Assembly (NCBI GenBank): GCA_019359045.1
Contig: JAHHIA010000001.1
Coordinates: forward strand, 682,001 to 746,000
Source: Scytolyngbya sp. HA4215-MV1
Lineage (GTDB): Bacteria > Cyanobacteriota > Cyanobacteriia > Leptolyngbyales > Leptolyngbyaceae
Length of the DNA stretch: 64,000 nt
Reading direction: 5' to 3'
Part shown: positions 29,268-38,930 of the stretch, piece after piece
How the letters are laid out: every line of letters starts with the position of its first letter
Position numbering within the stretch: the stretch's first letter is position 1
The notes under the pieces: model-generated
Database searches by the model: none
What the model saw: the letters and a program-made list of their open reading frames with translations, nothing else
What the model was told of the DNA's origin: nothing
Translations under genes and position numbers: made by a program

Positions 29268-30532
29268 GCGCGAGGGCTAACTTCGTGCAATCGACGTTCC
29301 AGGAATCGACGCTCACTGTCATTTGTCACCAATTCCAGTGCTCGTGTATAGCTTTGGCTTGCTTCCTCTAAGGCTCCAACACGCCGGAATAAATCCGCAC
29401 GGATGGCGTGAAATAGATGATAGCTATCCAGTTCTGGAGCAAGTCTATCGATTAGCCCAAATGCCGCTTGGGAGCCATCTGCCATCGCGATCGCCACTGC
29501 GCGATTCAAAGTCACAATGGGTGAAGGTTGCAAGCGTTCCAAAACTTCATAGAGTTGCACAATCTGTGCCCAGTCAGTTTCTTCGGCGTGGGTTGCCTGA
29601 CAGTGGAGGGCGGCGATCGCTGCTTGTAGGGCATATACTCCCGCTCCATCTCGCAATGCTTCTTCTACCAAAGGTAACGCCTCAGCGATTTGTGAATGGT
29701 TCCAACGGCTCCGATCTTGGTCTTCTAGCAGAATCAGATCGCCCGCTTCATCTGAACGAGCATCTCGCCGCGAGTCGTGCAGTAACATCAATGCTACCAG
29801 TGCGGTAACTTCTGAGGGGGGTTGGGGTGCCATCAATTGCCGCACCAGTTGTACCAGTCGAATCGCCTCGGTGCAGAGGTCAGTCCGCACGATCGAATCT
29901 CCTTTGGTTGCCGCATAACCTTCATTAAAGATGAGATAGATTACCGTCAGAACTGCCTCTATCCGAGGAGTGAGATCGGTTGTTTCTGGCACTTTGTAAG
30001 GAATACCTGCATCTCGAATTTTGCGTTTAGCACGAACTAGTCGCTGTGCCATTGTCGCAGTCGGTACGAGAAAGGCGCGAGCAATTTCGTCGGTTTCCAG
30101 TCCTCCCAGCATTCGGAGGGTCAATGCCACCTGAGTCTCGATCGCCAGTGCGGGGTGACAACAGGTAAAGATTAATCGCAAACGGTCATCTAGAATCTCA
30201 TCACTGTCGTAGATTGGTTCTTCACTGGATGGAATTAACCCCGATGCCGTGTACCATTCTAGTTTTTCCGTCAATCTTGTTCGTCGTCGCAGGCGATCGA
30301 TCGCTTTATATCGCGCAGTTCGGATAATCCAGGCACGGGGACGATCGGGAATACCGCTGCTTTCCCACTGGGTCACTGCCGCTGCAAACGCTTCTTGTGC
30401 AGCTTCTTCAGCCAGATCAAAATCCCCGACCAGCCGAATTAGGATAGCGACGATGCGCCCCCAGTCAGTGCGATGAAGATCGGAAATTACCTGAGCAACA
30501 TCGGATTGTGCGGTTGAAGCCATACTTGTCAT
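29264..30532 (-). CDS. ECF sigma factor, ECF42-like (DUF6596)
   Basis: About 422 residues starting at MTSMASTAQ (30532; 30523 is an alternative). Sigma-70 region 2 (GDFDLAEEAAQEAFAAAVTQW, RAWIIRTARYKAIDRLRR) and region 4 (LRMLGGLETDEIARAFLVPTATMAQRLVRAKRKI) are followed by a C-terminal DUF6596/TPR-like extension (about 190-420), diagnostic of ECF42-type factors that are paired with DGPF/YCII genes. Exactly those genes diverge from it. There is no anti-sigma factor nearby; the extension is thought to replace it. Confidence 0.9.
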   Translation of the reverse strand: MTSMASTAQSDVAQVISDLHRTDWGRIVAILIRLVGDFDLAEEAAQEAFAAAVTQWESSGIPDRPRAWIIRTARYKAIDRLRRRTRLTEKLEWYTASGLIPSSEEPIYDSDEILDDRLRLIFTCCHPALAIETQVALTLRMLGGLETDEIARAFLVPTATMAQRLVRAKRKIRDAGIPYKVPETTDLTPRIEAVLTVIYLIFNEGYAATKGDSIVRTDLCTEAIRLVQLVRQLMAPQPPSEVTALVALMLLHDSRRDARSDEAGDLILLEDQDRSRWNHSQIAEALPLVEEALRDGAGVYALQAAIAALHCQATHAEETDWAQIVQLYEVLERLQPSPIVTLNRAVAIAMADGSQAAFGLIDRLAPELDSYHLFHAIRADLFRRVGALEEASQSYTRALELVTNDSERRFLERRLHEVSPRA

Positions 30533-30560
30533 AAAAAAACACAAAGAATTTTGGACAAGG

Positions 30561-30587
30561 TGTCGATTTGAAGATCTCCCGTTCGAC
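30561..30587 (+). promoter_or_regulatory. ECF42-type promoter copy 1
   Basis: TGTCGA, a 17-nt spacer and CGAC, the element pair described for ECF42 promoters. First of three copies pointing at the YCII cluster. Confidence 0.75.
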
Positions 30588-30652
30588 TGACTGACAAAAG
30601 GAATACAATGACAACAAAGAACAAATGTACTATAAATTGAGTTTTTGAGAGG

Positions 30653-30679
30653 TGTCGATTTGGGTGGTTGCCGTTCGAC
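30653..30679 (+). promoter_or_regulatory. ECF42-type promoter copy 2
   Basis: TGTCGA-17 nt-CGAC, same orientation, 92 bp after copy 1. The spacer also resembles copy 1 (GATTTG...CCGTT). Confidence 0.75.
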
Positions 30680-30735
30680 TAACTGACAAAGAAGGCAAAG
30701 CTCGATCGTACTCAACAAAAAATTTTTCAACGAGA

Positions 30736-30762
30736 TGTCGATCTAAGCAACTCCCATTCGAC
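30736..30762 (+). promoter_or_regulatory. ECF42-type promoter copy 3
   Basis: TGTCGA-17 nt-CGAC, 83 bp after copy 2 and 24 bp before the first YCII start codon; probably the principal start. A ribosome site AAAGGAG follows at 30771-30777. Confidence 0.8.
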
Positions 30763-30785
30763 TTAACGACAAAGGAGACAACCGA

Positions 30786-31145
30786 ATGAAATATTTGCTG
30801 CTGATCTATATGGACGAAAACGCTATGAGCAACACTGAGCGGGAGCATTGCTACGTGGAGTCTGCCCAAGTCGCCCAAGATCTGCATACAAAGGGACAAT
30901 TCGTGGCATCTGCTCCCCTCCATCCCGTTGCAACGGCTACCAGTGTTCGCGTCCGTGACGGTAAATCACTGGTGACCGATGGACCGTTTGCCGAAACCCG
31001 TGAGCAATTGGGCGGCTTCTACCTGGTCAATGCTCAAGATTTGGATGAAGCCATCGCGATCGCCAACCGCATTCCAGGGGCGCGAGTGGGCACCGTCGAA
31101 ATTCGCCCCGTGCTTGAAATTGCGGGCTTACCCGCACCGTCATGA
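30786..31145 (+). CDS. YCII/DGPF-domain protein
   Basis: 119 residues, KYLLLIYMDENAM at the start and VTDGPFAETREQLGGFYLVNAQDLDEAI in the middle (the DGPF motif). Single-domain dimeric alpha-beta fold of unknown reaction, characteristically encoded beside ECF42 sigma factors. First gene of the sigma-controlled cluster. Confidence 0.9.
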   Translation: MKYLLLIYMDENAMSNTEREHCYVESAQVAQDLHTKGQFVASAPLHPVATATSVRVRDGKSLVTDGPFAETREQLGGFYLVNAQDLDEAIAIANRIPGARVGTVEIRPVLEIAGLPAPS

Positions 31146-31193
31146 CCGTCAGCTAACCATTCAACTCAAAACCACTCAACAGGAGATTTCACA

Positions 31194-31625
31194 ATGAAAG
31201 TCATGGTCTTCGTCAAAGCAACCCAGGACTCCGAAACTGGAGTGATGCCGAGCGAACAGCTTTTAACTGAAATGGGGCAATACAACGAAGAATTAGCCAA
31301 GGCGGGTATCTTGCTCGCGGCTGAGGGGCTTCATCCTAGCTCAAAAGGGGTACGAGTTCACTTTTCAGGAACGGATCGCAGCGTCACCCAGGGACCGTTT
31401 ACTCCAGCGCAGGATCTCGTTGCAGGGTACTGGCTGTGGCAGGTGGATTCAATGGAAGAGGCGATCGCCTGGGTGAAGCGTTGCCCCAACCCAATGCCCA
31501 GAGATTCCGAGATTGAGATTCGCCCCGTATTCGAGGCAGAGGATTTTGGTGAACTCCTGACCCCCGAATTAAAGGAGCAGGAAGACCGCATTCGCGCCCA
31601 GGTTGAAACGCGACAGCAGGAGTAA
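31194..31625 (+). CDS. YCII/DGPF-domain protein
   Basis: 143 residues (MKVMVFVKATQDSETGVMPS; VTQGPFTPAQDLVAGYWLWQVDSMEEAIAWV). A second paralogue, with TQGPF in place of DGPF. ATG 48 bases after the previous stop, with AGGAG at 31181. Confidence 0.9.
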   Translation: MKVMVFVKATQDSETGVMPSEQLLTEMGQYNEELAKAGILLAAEGLHPSSKGVRVHFSGTDRSVTQGPFTPAQDLVAGYWLWQVDSMEEAIAWVKRCPNPMPRDSEIEIRPVFEAEDFGELLTPELKEQEDRIRAQVETRQQE

Positions 31626-31743
31626 TTTCATCTGCTAAAGCAGTTTTCACCCTTAACTCCTAAATCTGATTGTACGGGCGGGTTTGATAGACCAACGACA
31701 TCCACCCGCTCCTACAAGAACACATTCATAAAAGGAATCCGTC

Positions 31744-32154
31744 ATGAAAATCAATTCTTATCTCATGTTCGATGGCAACTGTGAGGCAGCATTCAAGTTC
31801 TACGAGCAATGTCTTGGTGGCAAAATCACCATGATGATGACCCACAAGGAGGCACCCTCTGCAGAAGATGTCTCTCCAGAGTGGCATGGCAAAATCATGC
31901 ACGCTTGTTTGGATTTAGGCGATCGCTTGTTGATGGGTTCTGACTGCCCTCCGGGATATTTTGAACCCCCGCAAGGCTTCTACGTTCAGGTGAGCGTATC
32001 CGAACCCGCCGAGGCAGAACGACTTTTTCACGCTCTGGCAGAAAACGGCAAAGTAAAAATGCCGATCGCGCAAACGTTCTGGTCATCCCGCTTTGGCATG
32101 TTGATCGATCAGTTTGGGACACCGTGGATGGTCAACTGTGAGCAGGTTGCTTGA
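31744..32154 (+). CDS. VOC-family protein, PhnB-like
   Basis: 136 residues of the PhnB/DUF1338-like glyoxalase fold (YLMFDGNCEAAFKFYEQCLGGKI; FWSSRFGMLIDQFGTPWMVN). Members include demethylmenaquinone-methyltransferase-like and unknown proteins. Third gene of the cluster. Confidence 0.88.
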   Translation: MKINSYLMFDGNCEAAFKFYEQCLGGKITMMMTHKEAPSAEDVSPEWHGKIMHACLDLGDRLLMGSDCPPGYFEPPQGFYVQVSVSEPAEAERLFHALAENGKVKMPIAQTFWSSRFGMLIDQFGTPWMVNCEQVA

Positions 32155-32224
32155 GTTTTTACCGCTTCCCAATCTACTTTCAGCGTCTCACAAATCAATT
32201 TCAAAACACTACGCAGGAGAAATC

Positions 32225-32659
32225 ATGAGTACTCAAATTTTTGTCAATTTACCTGTCAAAAATCTCCAGCAATCGATCTCGTTTTTTACACAACTCGGCT
32301 TTCAGTTCAATCCTCAATTCACCGATGAAACAGCTACCTGCATGATTGTGTCCGAAAACATCTTTGTGATGCTTTTGACCCATGAGAAGTTTCGGACATT
32401 CACGCCAAACGCGATTTGTGACGCCACAAAAAGTACCGAAGTGCTGACGTGTCTATCAGTGGAAAATCGAGAAAAAGTGGATAAGATGGTTCGTCAAGCC
32501 GTTGCCGCTGGCGGCACAACCTATAACGAACCTCAAGACCACGGATTTATGTACGCACATGGGTTTCAAGATTTGGATGGTCACATTTGGGAATTAATTT
32601 ACATGGAACCCAGCGCGATCGCCCAGACTGAATCTGCCAACGAAAAGGTAGAGGTGTAA
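32225..32659 (+). CDS. VOC-family glyoxalase-like protein
   Basis: 144 residues from [21 protein letters not shown], preceded by AGGAGAAATC. Two beta-alpha-beta-beta-beta modules with [17 protein letters not shown] at the end (E ligand). Resembles the extradiol/lactoylglutathione lyase-like group; substrate unknown. Confidence 0.88.
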   Translation: MSTQIFVNLPVKNLQQSISFFTQLGFQFNPQFTDETATCMIVSENIFVMLLTHEKFRTFTPNAICDATKSTEVLTCLSVENREKVDKMVRQAVAAGGTTYNEPQDHGFMYAHGFQDLDGHIWELIYMEPSAIAQTESANEKVEV

Positions 32660-32706
32660 GCTACACATTTCATCCTGCTTCAACCATTACGCTATGGAGA
32701 TTCACC

Positions 32707-33438
32707 ATGATTCAGAATGCAATTGCCCATCCAAACGTTGTTGGAAAAGACGAGTGGCTGACTGCCCGTAAAACATTGCTTGAACACGAAAAAGAGTTGA
32801 CCAAGCAGCGCGATCGCGTCAATGCCGAACGACGCAGGCTACCAATGGTTAAACTTGAAAAGGAATATACTTTTGAAGGATCAAACGGTTCTGCTAAACT
32901 CATTGATTTGTTTGAGAGGCGAACTCAACTGATCATCTACCACTTTATGTTTGCGCCAGAGTGGGAGAAGGGCTGTATGGGTTGTACAGGCTTTGTTAAT
33001 TCGCTGGGCGATCTATCGATGCTGAATGACCGTGACACGGCCTTCGCATTAGTCTCTCTCGCCCCGTTCTCTAAGCTGGAAGCTTACAAGACATTAAAGG
33101 GATGGATACTTCCCTGGTATTCCTCCTTTGGCAGCGATTTTAACTACGATTTCAACGTCACGCCAAATGAGGATATTGCACCTATTGAGTACAACTATCT
33201 AACTAGAGCTGAACTGGAAAGCAGAGGCATCCCCAGTGCCATTGTGGAAGGTGAAAAACCAGGTTTGAGTGTTTTCTTCCGCCTGGGTGACGATGTTTTC
33301 CACACCTACTCGACCTACGCCCGTGGCGTTGAATCCCTGACCGATTCCTACAGCTTGCTTGATGTGACGCCCTACGGACGGCAGGAAGACTTTGAAGACT
33401 CACCTCCTGGGTATCCGCAGAAGCCAACATACGGATAG
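32707..33438 (+). CDS. DUF899 thioredoxin-like protein
   Basis: 243 residues. The CxxC-like site in [18 protein letters not shown] (about 83-100) and the ending [11 protein letters not shown] identify the DUF899/AhpC-TSA-like family. Probably a redox enzyme. Same strand as the YCII-VOC genes, 47 bases after the VOC gene. Confidence 0.88.
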   Translation: MIQNAIAHPNVVGKDEWLTARKTLLEHEKELTKQRDRVNAERRRLPMVKLEKEYTFEGSNGSAKLIDLFERRTQLIIYHFMFAPEWEKGCMGCTGFVNSLGDLSMLNDRDTAFALVSLAPFSKLEAYKTLKGWILPWYSSFGSDFNYDFNVTPNEDIAPIEYNYLTRAELESRGIPSAIVEGEKPGLSVFFRLGDDVFHTYSTYARGVESLTDSYSLLDVTPYGRQEDFEDSPPGYPQKPTYG

Positions 33439-33522
33439 AGATGCGGCACTTCTACGTTAAATCTACTGCGATAAATCGACTGCGATCGCACTTCTCAATC
33501 GCTCATTACAAGGAGATAAAGA

Positions 33523-34038
33523 ATGGAAACGATTCAAACTGAACAAACGTCATGCCTGCCTGCTCAACCTCAAAAAGAACATCAGTGGCTCCAGAAACTT
33601 GTCGGTGAGTGGACTTATGAAACCGAAGTGATGATGGAACCCAATCAACCTCCCGAAAAATCACAAGGAACAGAAACAGTGCGATCGCTAGGTGGACTCT
33701 GGTTTCTGGCAGAAGGACAGGGTGAGATGCCGTGTGGTGGGGCTGCAACAACGCTCATGACCCTTGGCTACGATCCCCAGAAGCAACGTTATGTGGGCAC
33801 CTGGATTGGCTCAATGATGACCTATCTCTGGATATATGACGGTGAACTGGATGCTTCTGAAACTGTGCTGACGCTCAACTCCGATGGCCCTTCCATGACA
33901 GGGGACGGAAAACTCGGTAAGTACAAAGATGTCATTGAGTTCAAGAGCGACGATCACCGAGTTCTGACATCCCATATGTTGAGAGATGATGGGCAGTGGC
34001 AGCACTTCATGACCGCCCATTATCGGCGTAGGCAATAA
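33523..34038 (+). CDS. DUF1579 protein
   Basis: 171 residues, PQKEHQWLQKLVGEWTYETEV start and TLGYDPQKQRYVGTWIGSM core. A lipocalin-like beta barrel family of unknown role, common in ECF/YCII clusters. The 3' end overlaps the convergent serine hydrolase by 32 bases. Confidence 0.85.
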   Translation: METIQTEQTSCLPAQPQKEHQWLQKLVGEWTYETEVMMEPNQPPEKSQGTETVRSLGGLWFLAEGQGEMPCGGAATTLMTLGYDPQKQRYVGTWIGSMMTYLWIYDGELDASETVLTLNSDGPSMTGDGKLGKYKDVIEFKSDDHRVLTSHMLRDDGQWQHFMTAHYRRRQ

Positions 34039-35473
34039 GACGGATCGCTCCGTTGATGGAACCTAACACTGCACACAGACCCAGCCAAAGCATGACATCG
34101 GGCATGGCTCGGAAGAGTTGTTGGTAGTTGAAAATGCGATCGCTCATCATCTCCACCAACCAGGGCATCGCCAGCACTATAACGAAAGGAAAAAACATCC
34201 ATGCAATACTCAAAATTATCTGCCATTTGGGTGTCGTGTGGATCGTTCGTTTCCACTGGGGAAAATATAGAAGACTACGAACTGCCAATGCTACACCAAT
34301 GATTGTCAAGATTGCGAGGCTGAAACCCCAGAGATTAATGCTGAAACCACTTAAAGGAAGCATTCCATCTGTGAGTAATTGGATTAATCCGGTTTTGATT
34401 TGCGGTAGCGCAAACGCAATCAGCGACATTGCACTAATGGGGTAGAGCAGAGCAATGCCGTATTTTTCATTCGGTAATACAGCAACATCGGTGTAGAACG
34501 TGGACAAAATACCATTGTGCTGGAGAATTTTTCTGCCATGTTCTGTTGTGACAAACCATCCCATTGCATAAGAACTTTTAATTTGCAGTGGTGGCGTATG
34601 CATGAGAGCCAGGCTGTCTGAAGTTAGTAATTGCTTGTCTGCAAACCGTCCCTCATTACTGTGCAGAATCAGATACTTTGCCATATCCTCTGCAGTGGAA
34701 ATAACGCTAGCATTGCCGCCCAGGTAGCCCGATAGTTCTGGAGCCGCAAACGGAATTGCAAACGCCATTAAATGTCCCGTTGCCATACGATCTCCGCGCT
34801 GAAGTGCCTCAGCCATTGTTGTGGCATGGAATGTCTGTGACATCTGGAGTGGGACGAAAATGTGCGATCGCAAATACTCCCCAAAAGATTGACCATTAGC
34901 TACTTCCACCACTCGCGCCAAGACATCATAGTTGGGATTGAAATAGTGAAATTGCATTCCAGGAGCCGCAACAAAACGTGCGTTATGCAAACTATCGACT
35001 CGTTCTGCATGGGTGGTGGGTTGAGGTAGAAATGCTTCTGAAAAACCAAAATCAGACAATCCACTGGTATGGTTCAGTAGATGACGAATCGTGATCTGAT
35101 CAGCCGTTTGAGTATCAGCCAGAGTGAAGTTTGGTAGGTATTGTTTCACAGGGGCATCCAAATCAATCTTCCCAGCTTCTACTAATTGCAGCACTGCGAT
35201 CGCTGTAAAGGATTTACTCAACGACGCGATCGGGAATTGAGTTTGTGGAGTAACAAGTTGCCGGGTATTTGCTTTGCCATAGCCTTTGACATACATCACC
35301 TGATTTTCGTGGGTAATTGCCAGAGCTAGACCAGGAATGTGTTGAGTTGACATCTGATGAGTGATGAAGCGATCGATTTTCATCTCAAGGGTTGGCTGAA
35401 CCGCATTTGCCCTGAGTTGGAACACCAGAACGATCAACGTCCCTAGCAGAAGTAATCTGTAGCGCAACCTCAT
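34007..35473 (-). CDS. Serine hydrolase, beta-lactamase class C family
   Basis: 488 residues. Signal-like N-terminus (LLLLGTLIVLVFQLRANA), SxxK in ASLSKSF (about 78-81), YxN in YFNPNYD (about 178), and HNG near 324 for the third motif. The last about 120 residues have three or four membrane helices, as in membrane-anchored PBP4*/esterase-like members. Likely a periplasmic peptidase or esterase. Confidence 0.88.
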   Translation of the reverse strand: MRLRYRLLLLGTLIVLVFQLRANAVQPTLEMKIDRFITHQMSTQHIPGLALAITHENQVMYVKGYGKANTRQLVTPQTQFPIASLSKSFTAIAVLQLVEAGKIDLDAPVKQYLPNFTLADTQTADQITIRHLLNHTSGLSDFGFSEAFLPQPTTHAERVDSLHNARFVAAPGMQFHYFNPNYDVLARVVEVANGQSFGEYLRSHIFVPLQMSQTFHATTMAEALQRGDRMATGHLMAFAIPFAAPELSGYLGGNASVISTAEDMAKYLILHSNEGRFADKQLLTSDSLALMHTPPLQIKSSYAMGWFVTTEHGRKILQHNGILSTFYTDVAVLPNEKYGIALLYPISAMSLIAFALPQIKTGLIQLLTDGMLPLSGFSINLWGFSLAILTIIGVALAVRSLLYFPQWKRTIHTTPKWQIILSIAWMFFPFVIVLAMPWLVEMMSDRIFNYQQLFRAMPDVMLWLGLCAVLGSINGAIRLIAYADNGRS

Positions 35474-35525
35474 TCCACTTGCTCCAGAATAGATCGTCTT
35501 TTAGACCGCTTCACTCGAAAATGGG

Positions 35526-36140
35526 TCAAGTGGTTAGCTGTTCCAGCGTGAAGTAGTAGGATGCATCCCCCGTTTTAAATAATCCATACCAGGCTTCTAA
35601 AACGGGCGGCTCGTAGAGGTCAAGCTTTTTGAAGATATGGTAGGCAAATTCAAGAGGTGCGGTGGAGTTCGCTGTAATCACATTACCAGCAGTGACAACG
35701 GGCTGATTTTGATATAAGGCTGACCCCCGATAGTTCGTTGCTTGCAAATATTCTGAAGCATTACTGGTGTGTGGAATATCATCCAAAAGGCCAGCACGAG
35801 CTAATCCTGCGGTAGCACCACAAATCGCAGCAACCGGAATATCCGCTGCCAACCAGGCTTTCGCAGACTCCAGAATTTTTGAGTTTTCACCCCTATCCCA
35901 GGCTTCACCTCCTGGCAAAATCAACATCACGCCGGGTTCCAATTCATTGAGGGTAAGGTCAGGAAGAATGGTGAGTCCGCCGATCGTGGTGATAGGTTCA
36001 GCCGTTAGACCAACCGTTTGAATCTGATACCGTCCCGGCTGTTTTTGCATGTCTGGATTATTAATTCCAGCAACGGCGTATCCTGTTTCCCAATCCGCAA
36101 GCGTATTGAATACAAACAGATGAACAATTTGTTTTTCCAT
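35526..36140 (-). CDS. DJ-1/PfpI family protein
   Basis: 204 residues, glutamine-amidotransferase-like fold with the nucleophile in VAAICGATAGLARAGLL (Cys near 107) and PGGEAWD. Resembles the YdeA/type-1 GATase-like group (protease or glyoxalase III candidates). Confidence 0.88.
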   Translation of the reverse strand: MEKQIVHLFVFNTLADWETGYAVAGINNPDMQKQPGRYQIQTVGLTAEPITTIGGLTILPDLTLNELEPGVMLILPGGEAWDRGENSKILESAKAWLAADIPVAAICGATAGLARAGLLDDIPHTSNASEYLQATNYRGSALYQNQPVVTAGNVITANSTAPLEFAYHIFKKLDLYEPPVLEAWYGLFKTGDASYYFTLEQLTT

Positions 36141-36343
36141 GTTTAGACCTTCCGTGATCAGAAGTCCTTGCCCGATCTAGTGTGGCGCGATCGCCTCAAC
36201 ACTTCACTAGCCAAAAGGATAGTTAGAGTAACAGCTTGAGAAGGAAATTATTACAATCATGCACGGAAGTGGTGAGAAATGCACTTGCTAGAGTATGATT
36301 ATCGTGAATAATTCACAAAAAATAGCCCGATGGAACCCGAGTC

Positions 36344-37657
36344 ATGCTTGTAGACTTCACAGTGGAGAACTACCGTTCTATTAAAGAGCCTGTCACTCTC
36401 AGTGCAGTGGCACAGCATTCTCGTCAAGGAAGTCAGAGCCATAAGAACAAGCGAGCTAAATCAGACAATGAGATTACACCAGGATATCGACTTGAAAAGT
36501 GGAACATCGAACTTCTACCTGTTTTAGCAATCTTCGGAGCTAATGCATCGGGGAAAAGCAACGTTATTCAAGCTCTAGACTATCTGTTGTTACTCATGAC
36601 GTATGGTAGTCAGGAATCAGTAGGAGTTTCACGAATTTTTAAGTATGCAAAACCTACCCCTTTTAGGCTAGATATTATCTCCCCTCAAAAATCAACACGG
36701 TTCGAGCTGCGAACCCTTTTTAATAATATTATCTACACTTATTCTTTAACGCTTAATCAAAAACTCATACTCTCGGAGAGTTTAGAGTATACACTTCCTG
36801 AAACTAAACGTCCTCGTCGTTTATTTCAACGTAAGTGGAATGAAGAGTTAAAGAGAAATGAATGGAAGAATGGTTCAGATTTTTCTGGATCTCATACGCA
36901 GCTTCAAAAAAGTGTTAGAGACAATGAATCATTTATAAGCATACTGCTAAAACTCGAAGTAGATGTAATTGAACTTCTGTGTAGATGGTTAAGATTACGC
37001 TGGCAAGGAACTAGTCTAGGAAATGAATCTTATGATCTTTTCGCTATTACAGTTTTACATGATTCGGATGTCTCTACATCGTCTCAACAGATTCATAAAG
37101 AAGCTCTGAAAATAATTAAAAAGTTCGACACTGGTCTTTCTGGAATAGACATTCAAAAGAAGAGTAATGAAGAGGCTGATGTTGATATACATGCCTTGCA
37201 TAAAACTAATGAAGGGAAGGAGCTTCAATGGTCTTTTGAGGAGGAGTCTCTCGGTACTCAGCGGCTTTTTAGTCTTGCGTATCGTATGATTTTAGCTTTT
37301 CGTATAGGTGGACTAACAGTGATTGATGAATTGGGAACTAATCTACATCCTAATATTGTGCGTACTATTGTTAAAATGTTTCAGAATTTGAAAACCAACC
37401 CTAAATCTGCACAATTAATCTTTACTAGCCACGATAATACACTCCAAAGAAATAATTTGCTACGTCGTGATCAGATCTGGTTTACACAGAAGAGTTCTAA
37501 TCAAAGCACTGAGCTATATCCCCTAACAGATTTCCATGTGCGAAATGACTTGGCAGTTGATAAAGCCTACTTAGACGGTCGTTTTGGAGCTGTCCCTCTG
37601 CTTCCATCCGATGAAGAACTGATTTTGCAGGGTGAAGAGAAGTGCCAAGAAAATTAG
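36344..37657 (+). CDS. AAA ATPase of a RloA/AbiL-type defence pair
   Basis: 437 residues: MLVDFTVENYRSIKEPVTLS start typical of the SMC-like AAA_15/OLD group, Walker A GANASGKSN (about 66-74), signature EEESLGTQRLF and Walker B LTVIDELGTNLHP. No TOPRIM on this protein; that function is in the next gene, whose GTG start overlaps by 16 bases. Lower GC than neighbours. The pair corresponds to AbiLi/AbiLii or RloA/RloB abortive-infection type genes. Confidence 0.88.
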   Translation: MLVDFTVENYRSIKEPVTLSAVAQHSRQGSQSHKNKRAKSDNEITPGYRLEKWNIELLPVLAIFGANASGKSNVIQALDYLLLLMTYGSQESVGVSRIFKYAKPTPFRLDIISPQKSTRFELRTLFNNIIYTYSLTLNQKLILSESLEYTLPETKRPRRLFQRKWNEELKRNEWKNGSDFSGSHTQLQKSVRDNESFISILLKLEVDVIELLCRWLRLRWQGTSLGNESYDLFAITVLHDSDVSTSSQQIHKEALKIIKKFDTGLSGIDIQKKSNEEADVDIHALHKTNEGKELQWSFEEESLGTQRLFSLAYRMILAFRIGGLTVIDELGTNLHPNIVRTIVKMFQNLKTNPKSAQLIFTSHDNTLQRNNLLRRDQIWFTQKSSNQSTELYPLTDFHVRNDLAVDKAYLDGRFGAVPLLPSDEELILQGEEKCQEN

Positions 37658-38274
37658 GTCGTCAAAGACCAAGTAAGAAAATTGGTCAAAAAGTACTCAT
37701 TGCTTGTGAAGGAAGCAAGACAGAGCCAGGTTACTTTGAAAGTATTCGCAAAGAGTTGCGTCTTACTACTTTACAAATCATCTTAGTGCCTCATCGTGGT
37801 AAAACTGATCCACGCAGTGTTATTGATACAGCTATTGAAAAGCGTCAAGAAATGAGGCGAGAAAAAAGCTGGACTCAAGGGGACAAAGCATGGGCTATTT
37901 TTGATGGAGACGAGCATATCGAGCAGAATTATGAGAATTGGAAGGGTGCAATCGACAGAGCTACAAGTCAGAATGTTCACCTTGCAATTACAAATCCATG
38001 CTTTGAGTTCTGGTATTTAATTCATTTTCGAGACCATTTCTCACAGATTAACCGTGATAGAGTAATTGCTCTACTAAAAGATTATATTCCTGACTATGAA
38101 AAGTCAATATGCCTTTACCCAAAACCCCTGAAAGATTTGACAACTCAAGCAATTCAGCGAGCCGAGCGAATTGCGGAACAAATTCAACGTGATGCATTGG
38201 ATGAATATTCAAATCCTTGTTGTAGCAGACTTCCAAATCTTGTTCAAAGTTTGCTAAACCTAAAGTCTAGTTAA
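37642..38274 (+). CDS. RloB-family protein
   Basis: 210 residues, GTG start overlapping the ATPase gene. VLIACEGSKTEPGYFESIRKEL (acidic Glu motif), WAIFDGDEH (DxD) and NPCFEFWYLIHF are the RloB/TOPRIM-like signatures. Predicted nuclease partner activated through the ATPase during phage infection. AT-rich codon use suggests horizontal acquisition with the preceding gene. Confidence 0.88.
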   Translation: MPRKLGRQRPSKKIGQKVLIACEGSKTEPGYFESIRKELRLTTLQIILVPHRGKTDPRSVIDTAIEKRQEMRREKSWTQGDKAWAIFDGDEHIEQNYENWKGAIDRATSQNVHLAITNPCFEFWYLIHFRDHFSQINRDRVIALLKDYIPDYEKSICLYPKPLKDLTTQAIQRAERIAEQIQRDALDEYSNPCCSRLPNLVQSLLNLKSS

Positions 38275-38312
38275 AATAATAGTTGATTGCTGTAAAGTAC
38301 TCTTTGCACCAT

Positions 38313-38492
38313 CTATCTGATAATTCCTAGTTCCCTCGCTCTGGCCACCACTTGAGTTCGATTATTCACCTCCAATTTGCCATAGATGTTGCGAGTGTGC
38401 CATTTAACGGTAGCAAGGCTGACAAAGAGTTGGTCGGCGATCGCCTAATTCGACATCCCAGTTGCCAGATATTACAACACCTCTAGTTCGCC
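38313..38492 (-). pseudogene. LuxR HTH remnant
   Basis: The translation GELEVL-stop-YLATGMSN-stop-AIADQLFVSLATVKWHTRNIYGKLEVNNRTQVVARARELG is the C-terminal HTH of a MalT/LuxR protein with two in-frame stops. Nothing of the rest remains. Confidence 0.75.
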
Positions 38493-38499
38493 GTAGGAC

Positions 38500-38901
38500 T
38501 TAGGAAAGCGATCGACTCTGGGTTCCTTCTCCAGGCGTGATAAATAACACCGAGCTGGAGGTATGAACCTTAGCCGTATGCCATACTCCGCGTGGCACTA
38601 AAATGTACTGCCCAGGGGTGTTGAGAGACACGACTTCCTCACCTCCATCTTGCTCCAGCACAAAATCAATCTGTCCCGATAAAAGGCACACAAATTCCTC
38701 TCCAGCAGGGTGTCTTTCCCAGCTCTCCCAGTCTTGCTCGAAGGTGTAGTGGGAAATCAACCGCTTTCCCTTAAAGTCTCCAAATTGCTGTTCTAACTTT
38801 TCGTAAAAGAGATCGCCCACCGAGATCGAAATTGCATTGTTCGCATCATCAAGCACAACAAAGCTTGAATTGATATTTTGTGGGGTAACTTTAGCCATCA
38901 T
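38500..38901 (-). CDS. Cupin-domain protein
   Basis: About 133 residues (initiation at either of two adjacent ATGs). HPAGEEFVCLLSGQIDFVLEQ and PRGVWHTAKV are the two cupin motifs, but the His pairs are incomplete, so metal binding is uncertain. No HTH. Confidence 0.82.
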   Translation of the reverse strand: MMAKVTPQNINSSFVVLDDANNAISISVGDLFYEKLEQQFGDFKGKRLISHYTFEQDWESWERHPAGEEFVCLLSGQIDFVLEQDGGEEVVSLNTPGQYILVPRGVWHTAKVHTSSSVLFITPGEGTQSRSLS

Positions 38902-38930
38902 TTGATTACTCTTGTTGTGACCATGAACAG

